A model generated the notes under the pieces. It was given only the letters and a program-made list of their open reading frames with translations. It had not been told where the DNA came from and made no database searches. 64,000 bases of DNA from positions 124,001 through 188,000 of the forward strand of contig NZ_LT607733.1 of the NCBI RefSeq assembly GCF_900091445.1. The letters run 5' to 3'. This DNA comes from Micromonospora echinofusca (GTDB taxonomy: Bacteria > Actinomycetota > Actinomycetes > Mycobacteriales > Micromonosporaceae). Made by a program: the position numbers and the translations under genes. Shown here in pieces: positions 1 to 10,231 of the stretch. Positions within the stretch are counted from its first letter, which is position 1. Every line of letters starts with the position of its first letter.

Positions 1-153
1 ACGATGCTGGAGATCGGCTTCGGCAGCTCGATCCGGCGGGAGTGGGAGTGGCGGGTCAAGCGGGGCGAGTCCACCGCGAACCTCGCGGCGTTCGCGCACC
101 TCTTCGAGCCGTCCCCGGCCGCCGCCGATCCCAACCGGCCGGCCGCCGGGTAG
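1..153 (+). CDS. C-terminal fragment of an unrecognised protein
   Basis: An open frame enters from the left edge and stops at TAG after 50 codons. The visible part reads LEIGFGSSIRREWEWRVKR, followed by a helical Ala/Leu stretch and a Pro/Ala-rich end. High GC at third codon positions and a strong palindrome about 60 nt after the stop support a real gene end. The fragment is too short to assign to a family, and I do not recognise it. The start lies outside the window. Confidence 0.6.
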   Translation, partial: TMLEIGFGSSIRREWEWRVKRGESTANLAAFAHLFEPSPAAADPNRPAAG

Positions 154-213
154 TCCGGCGACGCCTCGGGCACAGGTGCCCGGGTCGGAGGTTCGGACCG
201 GTCCTGACGGGTA

Positions 214-235
214 TGCCGCACCGCGCGGTGCGGCA
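214..235. terminator. Perfect palindrome, probable terminator of the upstream gene
   Basis: TGCCGCACCGC at 214-224 is followed directly by its exact reverse complement GCGGTGCGGCA at 225-235. It lies 60 nt after the stop of the truncated gene and 50 nt before the next start. As RNA it would form a hairpin with a minimal loop. No U-tract follows, as is common for actinobacterial terminators. It could instead be an operator for the next gene. Confidence 0.5.
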
Positions 236-286
236 CTGGGACCCGCCGCGCGCCGAAGACCAACTGTCGAGGAGCGTGAGCGTCCC

Positions 287-1156
287 ATGGCTCAGCGGAA
301 CAGCTCAGGTCGCGGCGGGACTGCGACCAGGACGAAACGGCAGGCGGGCAACCAGACCCCGAACACCCCGACGATCTCCGAATCCGAGATCTCCCGGATG
401 AAGGTGGACGAGATCCGGGGGCAGCTCCGCAAGCGCGGGGTCTCCGGCATCTCCGCCCTGCGCAAGCCGGAACTGGTGAAGACGCTGGCGAAGACCCTGC
501 GGGCGGAGCGGCCGGCGGGCGGCGCCGCGCGTCGCAGCACCGGACCGGCCGGTCGGGCGACGGGGACCCGGGCATCCGCCGGGCGGGCTGCCGCCACGAA
601 GAAGGCCGCGTCGGGCCGGGCGGCGGGCAAGGCCGCACCGGGCCGGGCACAGGCGGCGAACAAGGCCGCCCCGGCGAAGAAGGCGGCCGCGAAGGCGGCC
701 CCGGCCAGGAAGACCACGTCGGCGGCCCGGAAGGTCGCGCCGGCCCCGGCGCGGGCGGGCACGCCCCGCGGGGGTACGACGACCGGCGTACGGACCGGGC
801 GGAGCACCTCGCGGTCGGTGCGTTCCTCGCAGCTCATCTCGTCCACCGCTGATCGGCCGGAGCGCCCGGGCCGCAGCCTGGTGACCACCAACCACGAGGT
901 CATCCAGCGCTGGGCGCGGGAGCGCGGCGCCAAACCGGCGACGATCGCGGGCACCGAGCGGGCGGGGCGGGCCGGCGTGCTCACCTTCAACATGCCCGGT
1001 TACCGGGAGAGCAGCCGGATCCGCGAGATCACCTGGGGCGAGTGGTTCCGCACCTTCGACGAGCGGAAGCTGAACCTGATCTACCAGGAGCAGTTGCGTA
1101 ACGGTCGGCCGAGCAACTTCTTCCGTACGGAATCGCCCGATCGTGAGGACGCCTGA
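287..1156 (+). CDS. Rho-N domain protein with Lys/Ala/Pro-rich linker
   Basis: 289 aa. The ATG at 287 is chosen because GAGGAG lies 12 nt upstream and the protein then begins MAQRNSSGRGG. After a short basic leader, residues about 35-65 (ISRMKVDEIRGQLRKRGVSG) match the Rho termination factor N-terminal / SAP-like fold that binds nucleic acid. Residues about 75-195 are a low-complexity AAKKAAP-type linker resembling histone H1 or bacterial Hup tails, suggesting loose DNA binding. A conserved-looking C-terminal domain follows (about 210-289, with ITWGEWFRTFDERKLNLIYQE-like text). The family is usually annotated only by the Rho-N domain, so the function is inferred to be nucleic-acid binding. 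A terminator-like inverted repeat (GCTGTTC 1187-1193 / GAACAGC 1209-1215) follows the stop. Confidence 0.75.
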   Translation: MAQRNSSGRGGTATRTKRQAGNQTPNTPTISESEISRMKVDEIRGQLRKRGVSGISALRKPELVKTLAKTLRAERPAGGAARRSTGPAGRATGTRASAGRAAATKKAASGRAAGKAAPGRAQAANKAAPAKKAAAKAAPARKTTSAARKVAPAPARAGTPRGGTTTGVRTGRSTSRSVRSSQLISSTADRPERPGRSLVTTNHEVIQRWARERGAKPATIAGTERAGRAGVLTFNMPGYRESSRIREITWGEWFRTFDERKLNLIYQEQLRNGRPSNFFRTESPDREDA

Positions 1157-1590
1157 CGTGTTTCGGGGAATGGCGGGCGGGTAAGCGCTGTTCGGCTGAC
1201 CGAGACCGGAACAGCGGTCACCCCGGTGGGACACCGGAGCTGTGACCGGCGAGACAGCCCATTCAGGTTGTCTTCGTAATACCGGGCGAACTAACTTTAT
1301 TGCACCGCGCCACGCTTGGAACCGTTCGGGGGAGCGGTGGATCGATCAGATCCGTGCACCGAGCGAGGCGCAGGGGACGGGTGGAACAACACCGTTGGGG
1401 GACGGTGGCCACCTGTTTGGACCGGCGGCGCGAGCGGGCGACGCCTACGGGGGTGGGCTTTGCCTGCCGCCGCCGGTCATACGGTGCGAGCGCCCATCGC
1501 GATCACGAGTCGCGGTGGGCGTTCTGCTGTCCTCCCCCCGCCGGACCTTCGGCCCGATACCGCCACCTGGTGGACGCCGTCCACCTGGTG
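1157..1590. other. Intergenic region between convergent genes
   Basis: About 430 bases without a convincing gene. It holds a 7-bp-arm inverted repeat at 1187-1215 just after the Rho-N gene and a stronger hairpin at 1491-1521 that serves the opposite-strand MFS gene. The middle (about 1260-1470) has local AT-rich words such as aactaactttattg near 1290 and could hide a promoter or small RNA. No open frame with convincing codon bias was found. Confidence 0.5.
1491..1521 (-). terminator. Terminator hairpin downstream of MFS gene
   Basis: CGCCCATCGCGA (1491-1502) pairs with TCGCGGTGGGCG (1510-1521) around a 7-nt loop. There is one mismatch, which becomes a G-U pair in RNA. It lies about 70 nt beyond the stop of the minus-strand transporter. 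Confidence 0.55.
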
Positions 1591-1591
1591 A

Positions 1592-2947
1592 TCACCGCGC
1601 GGCGGTGGGGGCAGCGGCAGCGGTCGGGGACGGGGGCGGGAGGGGCGTGGAGAGCCGGCGGAGGGCGGCGACGCGCCGTTCGCGGGATGGCCCGGCCAGC
1701 AGGTGGCAGCCGGCGGCCAGCAGTCCCAGCCCGCCGACGATCAGCCAGTGCCGGTCCCCGAGGTACTGGAGGCCGACCCCGCCGAGGGTGGGCGCCACGA
1801 ACGACGCCGCCGGGAACGCCAGATAGAACACCGACTGGTAGCGGGCCCGCAGCGCCAGCGGGGCGAGGTCGGCGTTGATCTGCGCGTTGGGCGGTGCGGC
1901 GAGCATCTGGCCGACGGTCCAGACCACCGCCGCCGCCAGGTAGACCACCACGTCGTCGGCGAACGCGAGGGTGGCGAAGCCGAGCGCCAGTAGCGCGGTG
2001 GAGACGGCCAGGACGCGGTCCTTGCGGTGCCGTTCGATCAGCCGCGGCACGAAGAGCTGCCCGAGCACGATCAGGACCCCGCCGAGCGCCACCACCGCGC
2101 CGTACGCCGACGGGCGCAGGCCGTCCGACCGCATCGCCAGGGGCATGATCGTCGACGTCTGCATGGTCAACACGGCCAGGACGAAGGTCAGGCCGACGAA
2201 GGTGAGGAACGTGCGGTCGGTCAGTGCGGTGTGCAACCCCGGCTGCCGCTGCCGCCCCGCTACCCCGCCGTCGGCCGCCGCCGACCGAAGATCTTGGACG
2301 CCTTCCGTCCGGTCGGAACGGGAAGTGTCCAAGATCGGCCCAGGGTCGGCGAGGCGGCGGGGGAGCGTCTCCGGGACCTTCCACGCGATGACCGCCGCCG
2401 CTAGCACGGTGGCGGCGGCGTCGACCAGGAAGAGCGCCACGAAGCTCGCCTCGGCGAGCAGGCCGGCAAGCAGCGAGGCCACGGCCATGCCCAGGTTGAA
2501 CGCCCAGAACTGGAGGTTGAAGGCCCGGGAGCGGCGCCGCTCGGGCACCACGTCGACGATCGCCGCCACGAAGGCGGGGCTGGGCATCGAGTGCGCCACC
2601 CCGACCAGGGCGGCGAGTGCGGCGATCATCGCCAGGTGCCGGCTGAAGGCCAGCCCGACCATCAGCCCGGCGGTGGCGAGGTGGGCGGCGAGCAGGGTGG
2701 ACCGCCGTCCCCACCGGTCGGCCAGCACCCCGCCGAGCAGCACGCCCGCCGCCCCGCCCAGCCCGTACGCCCCGACGACCGTCCCGGTGAGCGCCTCGCT
2801 CGCGCCCCGCGCGTCGGTCAGGTAGAGCGACAGGAAGAGCATCGCGAAGGCGCCGGCCCGGTTGATCAGCAGCCCGGCCCAGAGGTACCAGAAGGTGGCG
2901 GGGAGCCCACCCGCGGTGTCGTCCAGCCAGCGGCGCAGGGCCCGCAC
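1592..2947 (-). CDS. MFS transporter (drug-exporter type), paralogue 1
   Basis: 451 aa with twelve predicted hydrophobic helices. The GTG start at 2947 has GGAGG 5 nt upstream. Helix 1 contains the text GGLPATFWYLWAGLLINRAG. The loop between helices 2 and 3 carries the MFS signature GGVLADRWGRRSTLL. It is a proton-driven exporter of the plasma membrane; the substrate is unknown. The next gene on the same strand is a clear paralogue with the same opening (WYLWAG.LINR), so the two arose by tandem duplication. They are separated by about 110 nt and may be transcribed together or separately. The C-terminus is Pro/Ala-rich and cytoplasmic. Confidence 0.85.
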   Translation of the reverse strand: MRALRRWLDDTAGGLPATFWYLWAGLLINRAGAFAMLFLSLYLTDARGASEALTGTVVGAYGLGGAAGVLLGGVLADRWGRRSTLLAAHLATAGLMVGLAFSRHLAMIAALAALVGVAHSMPSPAFVAAIVDVVPERRRSRAFNLQFWAFNLGMAVASLLAGLLAEASFVALFLVDAAATVLAAAVIAWKVPETLPRRLADPGPILDTSRSDRTEGVQDLRSAAADGGVAGRQRQPGLHTALTDRTFLTFVGLTFVLAVLTMQTSTIMPLAMRSDGLRPSAYGAVVALGGVLIVLGQLFVPRLIERHRKDRVLAVSTALLALGFATLAFADDVVVYLAAAVVWTVGQMLAAPPNAQINADLAPLALRARYQSVFYLAFPAASFVAPTLGGVGLQYLGDRHWLIVGGLGLLAAGCHLLAGPSRERRVAALRRLSTPLPPPSPTAAAAPTAAR

Positions 2948-3059
2948 CGGTCCTCCCGACAGTTTTGTTTCCTAACCGAACCGCCCTAGACCGTAGGAAG
3001 CCGCTGGCCGGCGCGCCAGGGTGTCGCTGGTCACCGCCCTGTCGGCGGCTTCGCGCCGG

Positions 3060-4391
3060 TTACGCCCGGGCGACCGTCGCCGGCTCGGCGGGTGCCGTCG
3101 CCGCCGCCTCGGCCGCCTGCGGGGCGGGCGGCTGGATCGCCACCACCGGTACGGCGGGACCGGTGGCCGCCCGCAGCGTCGCGGCCCGCCGTTCCCGCGT
3201 CGGGCCGGAGACCAGGTGGGCGACCGCCATCAGCCCGCCGATGGCGGCGCAGCCGAGCCAGAGCTGGGCGTTGCCGGCCTGCTCCCGGACGAGGCCGCCG
3301 AGGACCGGCGCGATCGCGGCGGCCCCCTGCCAGGAGAGCGAGAAGGCCCCCTGGTAGCGGCCGCGCAGCTCGGCGGGGGAGAGTTCGGCGATCAGGGTGG
3401 CGTTGGACGGCGAGTTGAGCATCTCGCCGACCGTCCAGATCAGCACGGTCAGACCGTAGAACCAGGCGGTGTCGGCGAAGGCGGTGAGCCCGAACCCGAC
3501 GCCCATCACCACCGACGCGAGGGCGAGCACGTGCGACCGGCTCCGGCCCCTGATCAGCCGGGGTACGAAGAGCTGGCCGACCACGATCAGCACCCCGTTG
3601 AGCGCGATCACGGAGCCGTAGGTGGTGGGGCTGAGGCCGGAGTCGCCCATGGCGATCGGCAGCATCGAGATGTGCTGGAGGAAGACCAGCGCGGCGAACA
3701 GGTTGAGCGTCACGAAGCCGAGGAAGACCCGGTCGCGCAGGATGGTGCGCAGCGCCCCGACCGGCGCGCCGGCGCCCTTGTGGCCGTTGCCGACGACGGG
3801 GGCCCGTCGGGTCTCGCCGACCTTGACGAAGATGATCAGCGCGGTGATCACGGTGGTGGTCGCGTCGACCACGAAGAGCAGCAGGAAGCCGGCCTCGGCG
3901 GCGAGGCCGGCGAGGATGGCCGCGCTGGCGAAGCCGAGGTTGATCGCCCAGTAGTTCAGCGAGAAGGCCCGCAGCCGGTCCTTCTCGGGCACCACGTCGA
4001 TCACCATCGCGCCGAAGGCGGGCCGGGCCGCCTCGGCGAACATGCCGAGCAGCAGGGCGCCGAGCGCCACGGCCCACAGTTCCCTCGCGAAGCCGAGGGC
4101 GAGCATCATGGCGGCCGCGCCGAGATGCGCGGTGAGCAGGGTGGGCCGGCGGCCCCAGCGGTCGCTCAGCGTGCCGCCGGCGGTGGTGCCGACCGCGCCG
4201 CCGACGCCCCACAGGCCGAGCACCAGCCCCGCCTGGGCCGGGGAGAAGCCGCGCTCCTGCGTCAGGTAGATGGCCAGGAAGACCAGGACGAACGAGCCGA
4301 GCCGGTTGATCAGGGTGCCGGCCCACAGGTACCAGAAGGTGACCGGCAGGCCGCCGGTGGTGTCCCGGAACCAGCCCTGCATCGTCCGCAC
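3060..4391 (-). CDS. MFS transporter (drug-exporter type), paralogue 2
   Basis: 443 aa, twelve hydrophobic segments. GTG at 4391 is taken as the start; an internal ATG at 4382 (MQGWF) is the alternative. It shares GGLPVTFWYLWAGTLINRLG and the signature loop GGTLSDRWGRRPTLLTAHLG with its downstream neighbour. The most likely role is efflux of a small hydrophobic compound across the cytoplasmic membrane, by family. Divergent from phosphoglycerate mutase across about 150 nt. A C-terminal Ala/Pro tail of about 40 residues follows the last helix. Confidence 0.85.
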   Translation of the reverse strand: MRTMQGWFRDTTGGLPVTFWYLWAGTLINRLGSFVLVFLAIYLTQERGFSPAQAGLVLGLWGVGGAVGTTAGGTLSDRWGRRPTLLTAHLGAAAMMLALGFARELWAVALGALLLGMFAEAARPAFGAMVIDVVPEKDRLRAFSLNYWAINLGFASAAILAGLAAEAGFLLLFVVDATTTVITALIIFVKVGETRRAPVVGNGHKGAGAPVGALRTILRDRVFLGFVTLNLFAALVFLQHISMLPIAMGDSGLSPTTYGSVIALNGVLIVVGQLFVPRLIRGRSRSHVLALASVVMGVGFGLTAFADTAWFYGLTVLIWTVGEMLNSPSNATLIAELSPAELRGRYQGAFSLSWQGAAAIAPVLGGLVREQAGNAQLWLGCAAIGGLMAVAHLVSGPTRERRAATLRAATGPAVPVVAIQPPAPQAAEAAATAPAEPATVARA

Positions 4392-4540
4392 GTCGGCGCC
4401 CCCGCCCGTAATGACCGCCTTGATTGTTGCGCCTTACAACCTAGTGCCAGGCCGGATCTCCGGGCAGCGCATTTTCCACGTGGTGGTCGTCACGACCACT
4501 GCCCGCGCGTCGCCCGACGGCGTGCGGCAGGATGATCGGC

Positions 4541-5308
4541 ATGACTGCTAGCGAGGGGCCCACCGTCGGGACGCTGGTCCTGCTGCGGCACGGCGAGAGC
4601 GACTGGAACGCCAAGAACCTCTTCACCGGCTGGGTCGACGTCGACCTGACGGAGAAGGGCGAGACCGAGGCGCGCCGCGGCGGCGAACTGCTGCGCGAGC
4701 ACGACCTGCTGCCGGACGTGGTGCACACCAGCGTGATGCGCCGCGCGATCCGCACCGCCGAACTGGCGCTGAACGCCGCCGACCGGCACTGGATCGCGGT
4801 GCGGCGGTCGTGGCGGCTCAACGAGCGGCACTACGGCGCCCTCCAGGGCAAGAACAAGAAGCAGACCCTGGAGGAGTACGGCGAGGAGCAGTTCATGCTC
4901 TGGCGCCGCTCGTACGACACCCCGCCGCCGCCGATCGCCGACGACGACGAGTTCTCGCAGGTCGGCGACCCGCGCTACGCGCTGCTGCCGAGCGAGCTGA
5001 TGCCCCGCACCGAGTGCCTCAAGGACGTCGTCGAGCGGATGCTGCCGTACTGGTACGACTCGATCGTGCCGGACATCCTGGCCGGCCGGACGGTGCTGGT
5101 GGCCGCGCACGGCAACTCGCTGCGCGCCCTGGTCAAGCACCTGGACCAGGTCTCCGACTCCGCGATCGCCAAGCTGAACATCCCCACGGGCATCCCGCTG
5201 CGCTACGACCTGGACCCGCAGCTGCGCCCGCTCACCCTGGGCGGCACGTACCTGGACCCGGCCGCCGCGAAGGCGGCCGCCGCCGCGGTGGCCAACCAGG
5301 GCCGCTGA
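4541..5308 (+). CDS. gpmA: 2,3-bisphosphoglycerate-dependent phosphoglycerate mutase
   Basis: 255 aa, the usual length for the dimeric/tetrameric cofactor-dependent mutase of glycolysis, which interconverts 3- and 2-phosphoglycerate. The RHGESDWN box near the N-terminus holds the phospho-accepting His17. Glu95 in RLNERHYG is the acid/base and [10 protein letters not shown] carries the second catalytic His. The ATG at 4541 is preferred over 4532: a -10-like CAGGAT (4528-4533) lies 7 nt upstream, the spacing of a leaderless actinobacterial transcript. Its position near senX3-regX3 is the mycobacterial gpm1-senX3-regX3 neighbourhood. Confidence 0.95.
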   Translation: MTASEGPTVGTLVLLRHGESDWNAKNLFTGWVDVDLTEKGETEARRGGELLREHDLLPDVVHTSVMRRAIRTAELALNAADRHWIAVRRSWRLNERHYGALQGKNKKQTLEEYGEEQFMLWRRSYDTPPPPIADDDEFSQVGDPRYALLPSELMPRTECLKDVVERMLPYWYDSIVPDILAGRTVLVAAHGNSLRALVKHLDQVSDSAIAKLNIPTGIPLRYDLDPQLRPLTLGGTYLDPAAAKAAAAAVANQGR

Positions 5309-5320
5309 CGTAGCCACGAC

Positions 5321-5367
5321 GAGGGCCCCTTCCCCACGCGACGCGCCCGTCGACGGGAGGGGCCCTC
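5321..5367. terminator. Bidirectional terminator between gpmA and phoU
   Basis: GAGGGCCCCT (5321-5330) and its exact complement AGGGGCCCTC (5358-5367) flank a 27-nt loop in the short gap between two convergent genes. It can serve both strands. Confidence 0.7.
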
Positions 5368-5376
5368 GGCCGTACC

Positions 5377-6030
5377 TCAGTTCGGGGTGGGGGCGCTCTG
5401 CCCGGTGATCAGGTAGACCACGTGTTCGCCGGCGTTGACGGCGTGGTCGGCGAAGCGCTCGTAGAAGCGGCCGAGCAGGGTGGCGTCGATGGCGGTCTCC
5501 ACCCCGTACGGCCAGTCCTCGCCGAGCAGCAGCCCGAACAGGCTGCGGTGCAGGTCGTCCATGGCGTCGTCGTCGCCGTCGAGTTCGGCGGCGAGGTCGG
5601 CGTCGGGCTTGGCGAGCACCGCGCCGATCTTGATGGCCATCCGGTCGGCGATGGCCGCCATGTCGGTGAAGGTCGGCCGCAACTCCGCCGGCACGGCCGG
5701 CGAGGGGTGCCGGCGCAGGGCGGTCTTGGCGACGTGGTCGGCCAGGTCGCCCATCCGCTCCAGGTCGGCCGCGACGTGCAGCGCGGTGATCATCGCGCGC
5801 AGGTCGGAGGCGACGGGGGCCTGCCGGGCGAGCAGGTCGCAGACCCGCTCCTCGACGTGCCGGTAGAGCTCGTCGATCTCGGCGTCCCGCTCGATCACCG
5901 TCTCGGCCGCCCGGCGGTCCGCGGTGAGCAGGGCGTGGGTGGCCTGCCGCATCGCGGCCCGGACCCCCTCCGCCATGTCCACCAGCAGCTGGCTGACGAT
6001 CTGCAGGTCAGCCCGGAACTCGTCGCGCAT
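5377..6030 (-). CDS. phoU: Phosphate signalling complex protein PhoU
   Basis: 217 aa, typical PhoU length. The start at 6030 gives MRDEFRADLQ, as in other actinobacterial PhoU/PhoY proteins; 51 upstream codons are also open but have no family character. Two three-helix PhoU repeats are visible, with the metal-binding ER/D motifs DLERMGDLADH in the first half and RFYERFADHAVNAGEH in the second. PhoU links the Pst phosphate importer to the PhoR/SenX3 kinase and represses the regulon when phosphate is plentiful. It is transcribed away from senX3-regX3 from a shared control region that carries PHO-box-like repeats, as in Streptomyces. Confidence 0.95.
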   Translation of the reverse strand: MRDEFRADLQIVSQLLVDMAEGVRAAMRQATHALLTADRRAAETVIERDAEIDELYRHVEERVCDLLARQAPVASDLRAMITALHVAADLERMGDLADHVAKTALRRHPSPAVPAELRPTFTDMAAIADRMAIKIGAVLAKPDADLAAELDGDDDAMDDLHRSLFGLLLGEDWPYGVETAIDATLLGRFYERFADHAVNAGEHVVYLITGQSAPTPN

Positions 6031-6120
6031 TGTCACGTCCTGTGGTCGGTGGTCGCCGGCCCGGGAGGCCGGCGGGGAGCAGGTGCGCCGCCCACGGTAG
6101 GTCGGACGGGGGGACCCGAG

Positions 6121-6158
6121 GTGAACCCCGGTGAACGACGCCCGGCGCGGGAGTGAAC
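6121..6158. promoter_or_regulatory. PHO-box-like direct repeats between phoU and senX3
   Basis: GTGAAC occurs at 6121, 6131 and 6153. On the minus strand these read GTTCAC, with the two adjacent units as GTTCACCGGG and GTTCACCTCG. Streptomyces PhoP binds 11-nt direct repeats of the type G(T/G)TCACC. Here the spacings are 10 and 22 nt, close to that register. The site sits upstream of both phoU and senX3, where autoregulation would act. Inference, not tested. Confidence 0.6.
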
Positions 6159-6230
6159 TTTCCCGGAAGCGAAGGTGATTCATCCCATTTGTGGGGGTTG
6201 CCAGGTTAACAATGACCCTACGATCGCCGG

Positions 6231-7517
<1,287 letters not shown>

Positions 7518-7540
7518 CAGCACATGGAAAGGAAGTCCCG

Positions 7541-8224
7541 TTGAGCCGCGTTCTGGTGGTCGAGGACGAGGAGTCGTTCTCCGACGCCCTGTCGTACATG
7601 CTCCGCAAGGAGGGTTTCGAGGTCTCCGTCGCCGCGACGGGCACCTCCGCCCTCACCGAGTTCGACCGGACCGGCGCCGACATCGTGCTGCTCGACCTGA
7701 TGTTGCCCGAGATGTCCGGTACCGAGGTGTGCCGGCAGCTCCGGCAGCGCTCGCACGTGCCGATCATCATGGTCACCGCCCGGGACAGTGAGATCGACAA
7801 GGTGGTCGGCCTGGAGATCGGCGCCGACGACTACGTGACCAAGCCGTACTCGCCCCGGGAGCTGGTCGCCCGGATCCGGGCGGTGCTGCGGCGGCAGAGC
7901 GCCGAGGCCGCCGAGTCGGGTGGCCCGACGCTGGCCGCCGGCCCGGTGCGGATGGACATCGAGCGGCACGTGGTGACCGTCGACGGCGCCCCCGTGCAGC
8001 TTCCGCTCAAGGAGTTCGAGCTGCTGGAGCTGCTGCTGCGCAACGCCGGCCGGGTGCTCACCCGGGGCCAGCTCATCGACCGGGTCTGGGGGGCCGACTA
8101 CGTCGGCGACACCAAGACCCTCGACGTGCACGTCAAGCGGCTGCGCTCCAAGGTCGAGCCGGAGCCGTCCGCGCCGCGCTTCATCGTCACCGTGCGGGGT
8201 CTGGGCTACAAGTTCGAGCCCTGA
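7541..8224 (+). CDS. regX3: OmpR-family response regulator (RegX3/PhoP type)
   Basis: 227 aa from a TTG start preceded by GGAAAGGAAG. The receiver domain has acidic residues after LVVED, phosphoacceptor Asp52 in VLLDLMLPEMSG, Thr79 and Lys101 (VTKPYSP). The C-terminal winged helix contains LLRNAGRVLTRGQLIDRVWG and ends in VRGLGYKFEP. It controls the phosphate-starvation regulon by binding PHO boxes; a candidate box lies upstream of the operon. Co-transcribed with the kinase and ended by a strong hairpin just after the stop. Confidence 0.93.
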   Translation: MSRVLVVEDEESFSDALSYMLRKEGFEVSVAATGTSALTEFDRTGADIVLLDLMLPEMSGTEVCRQLRQRSHVPIIMVTARDSEIDKVVGLEIGADDYVTKPYSPRELVARIRAVLRRQSAEAAESGGPTLAAGPVRMDIERHVVTVDGAPVQLPLKEFELLELLLRNAGRVLTRGQLIDRVWGADYVGDTKTLDVHVKRLRSKVEPEPSAPRFIVTVRGLGYKFEP

Positions 8225-8236
8225 CCGGCGTACGCA

Positions 8237-8269
8237 CGAAGGGGCCCGCGCCGCACGCGGGCCCCTTCG
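8237..8269. terminator. Bidirectional terminator after regX3
   Basis: Perfect 14-bp arms CGAAGGGGCCCGCG (8237-8250) and CGCGGGCCCCTTCG (8256-8269) around a 5-nt loop, between convergent genes. Confidence 0.8.
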
Positions 8270-8282
8270 TCGTCGGTCGGTG

Positions 8283-9092
8283 TCAGGCGCCGTCGGCGGG
8301 GTGCGGGGCGACCAGGCCCTGCCGCCCGCGTGCCCCGCAGACCTCGGCCAGCTTCGCGTACGCGGGGGCGCCGACCAGCGCGGTCAGCTCCGGGCCGTAG
8401 GAGACGTACATCGGCTCGGTGCCGACGTGCGCGTCGGTGGAGGAGGTGCACCACCAGTCGAGGTCGTGCCCGCCGGCGCCCCAGCCCCGCCGGTCGAACT
8501 CGGAGAGCGTGGAGACCAGCACCTTCGTGTTGTCCGGCCGCTTCACCCACTCCTGGTCGCGGCGGATCGGCAGCTGCCAGCAGACGTCCGGCTTGTATTC
8601 CAGCGGATGCACCCCGTCGCGCAGCGCCTGCGCGTGCAGGGCGCAGCCGGCGCCGGCCGGGAAGCCCGCGTCGTTGAGGAATACGCACGGCCCGTCCGCG
8701 CCCTGCGTGGCGGTACGACGCGCGGAGTTCTTGCCGTCGATGGTGTCGTTCTCGGTCCAGTTCTTGAACCCGCGCCGGAAGTGCTGCCACGTCGCCGGGG
8801 TCAGCCGCTTGACGGCGGCCCGGACCCGCTGCTCGTCCTCGGAGTCGGTGAAGAACGCGCCGTGCGAGCAGCAGCCGTCGGCGGCCCGGCCGGCGACGAT
8901 GCCGTGGCAGCCCCGGCCGTAGACGCACGTCCAGCGGGAGAGCAGCCACGTCAGGTCGGCCCGGATGAGGTGGTTGTCGTCCGCCGGGTCGGTGAACTCG
9001 ATCCACTCCCGGGGGAAGTCCAGTGGCACCTCGCGGCTGCGCGGGTCGTCCGGGTCGTCCACCAGCACGCGGAGTTCGATCTGGCCTGTCAC
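8283..9092 (-). CDS. Conserved Cys-rich protein of unknown function
   Basis: 269 aa, no signal peptide or membrane helix. Cysteines are clustered as [27 protein letters not shown], a further CWQLP and a late WWCTSS, with His residues nearby. The spacing suggests a metal or Fe-S site, resembling the general style of YkgJ/DUF3109-type cysteine proteins, but I cannot name the family with certainty. Acidic N-terminus, soluble. It stands alone between regX3 (convergent) and ppx (divergent, about 75 nt away). The function is unknown. Confidence 0.75.
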   Translation of the reverse strand: MTGQIELRVLVDDPDDPRSREVPLDFPREWIEFTDPADDNHLIRADLTWLLSRWTCVYGRGCHGIVAGRAADGCCSHGAFFTDSEDEQRVRAAVKRLTPATWQHFRRGFKNWTENDTIDGKNSARRTATQGADGPCVFLNDAGFPAGAGCALHAQALRDGVHPLEYKPDVCWQLPIRRDQEWVKRPDNTKVLVSTLSEFDRRGWGAGGHDLDWWCTSSTDAHVGTEPMYVSYGPELTALVGAPAYAKLAEVCGARGRQGLVAPHPADGA

Positions 9093-9166
9093 CCGGCCCA
9101 GCGTACGCCCGGCGCCCCCACCGGTCCGCCGAGCCGCGCAATCCGGTTGGCCCTAGTGTCTTCAGC

Positions 9167-10111
9167 ATGCGACTGGGTGTCCTCGACGTCGGTTCCAACA
9201 CGGTGCACCTGCTGGTGGTCGACGCCCATCCCGGGGCGCACCCCTGGCCGGCGCACTCGGAGAAGGTCGTGCTGCGGCTGGCCGAGCAGATCAGCCCGGA
9301 CGGTGCGCTCACCGAGGCCGGCGCGGACGGCCTGGTCAAGGCGGTCGGCATGGCCAAGGCGGCGGCCGTCGGGCTCGGCGCCGACGACCTGATCGCGTTC
9401 GCCACCTCCGCCGTCCGCGACGCCACCAACGCCGCCGAGGTGCTGGCCCGGGTGCGCGACGAGGCTGGCGTACGCCTGGAGGTGCTGCCGGGCGCGGACG
9501 AGGCGCGGCTGACCTTCCTCGCGGTGCGGCGCTGGTTCGGCTGGTCGGCGGGCCGGCTGCTGGTGCTGGACATCGGCGGCGGCTCGCTGGAGCTCGCCGC
9601 CGGCATCGACGAGGACCCGGCCGTCGCGGTCTCCCTGCCGCTCGGCGCCGGCCGGCTCACCCGCGACCGCCTCCGGGTGACCCCCGACAGCGCGGCGCCG
9701 CCGCCGGCCGAGGCCGTCGAGGAGCTGCGGGCGTACGTCGACGGGCTGCTCGAACCGGTCGTCGCGCAGCTGACCGAGGTGGGCTGGGAGCGGCCGGTGG
9801 CCACGTCGAAGACGTTCCGGACCCTGGCCCGGCTGGCCGGCGCGGCCCCCTCCGGCGCCGGCCTGTGGGCGCCGCGCCGGCTCACCCGCGCCGGCCTGCG
9901 GCAGGTGCTCGCGTTCATCCGGCACATCCCGCCGGCCCAGCTCGTCGAGCTGGAGGGGGTCAGTGCCGGCCGGGCCCACCAGCTGCTCGCCGGGGCGGTC
10001 GTCGCCGAGGCCGTGCTGCGCCAACTGGACGTCGACGCGCTGGACGTCTGCCCCTGGGCGCTGCGCGAGGGCGTCATCCTGCGCCGCCTGGACCAGCTCG
10101 GTCCGGTGTGA
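9167..10111 (+). CDS. Ppx/GppA family exopolyphosphatase
   Basis: 314 aa. The ATG at 9167 gives [18 protein letters not shown], the phosphate-1 loop of the ASKHA fold. A second signature is [13 protein letters not shown]. Length and single-domain form match the short actinobacterial Ppx proteins, which hydrolyse inorganic polyphosphate or pppGpp. A -10-like TAGTGT (9154-9159) lies 7 nt before the start, so the mRNA is probably leaderless. The neighbouring phosphate-control genes make polyphosphate metabolism a sensible context, though no operon link is visible. Confidence 0.9.
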   Translation: MRLGVLDVGSNTVHLLVVDAHPGAHPWPAHSEKVVLRLAEQISPDGALTEAGADGLVKAVGMAKAAAVGLGADDLIAFATSAVRDATNAAEVLARVRDEAGVRLEVLPGADEARLTFLAVRRWFGWSAGRLLVLDIGGGSLELAAGIDEDPAVAVSLPLGAGRLTRDRLRVTPDSAAPPPAEAVEELRAYVDGLLEPVVAQLTEVGWERPVATSKTFRTLARLAGAAPSGAGLWAPRRLTRAGLRQVLAFIRHIPPAQLVELEGVSAGRAHQLLAGAVVAEAVLRQLDVDALDVCPWALREGVILRRLDQLGPV

Positions 10112-10231
10112 GTCTGCGGGCCCCGCAGTCGCGAACGGCAGCCGGTCCGGAGTGGGCGCGGGAAGTGTGATCTGGGCGGTTTGCAATCTCTCGTCACGAG
10201 GTGTCGATCGATCCCGGCTACCCTCGATGGT

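Noticed and set aside
4421..4440. TTGT...ACAA operator upstream of the second MFS gene
   Set aside because: Only 4-bp arms; too weak to support.
3021..4535. A 504-codon frame opposite the second MFS gene
   Set aside because: Antisense shadow: Gly/Asp/His-rich, no family text, while the opposite strand encodes a complete transporter with the MFS signature.
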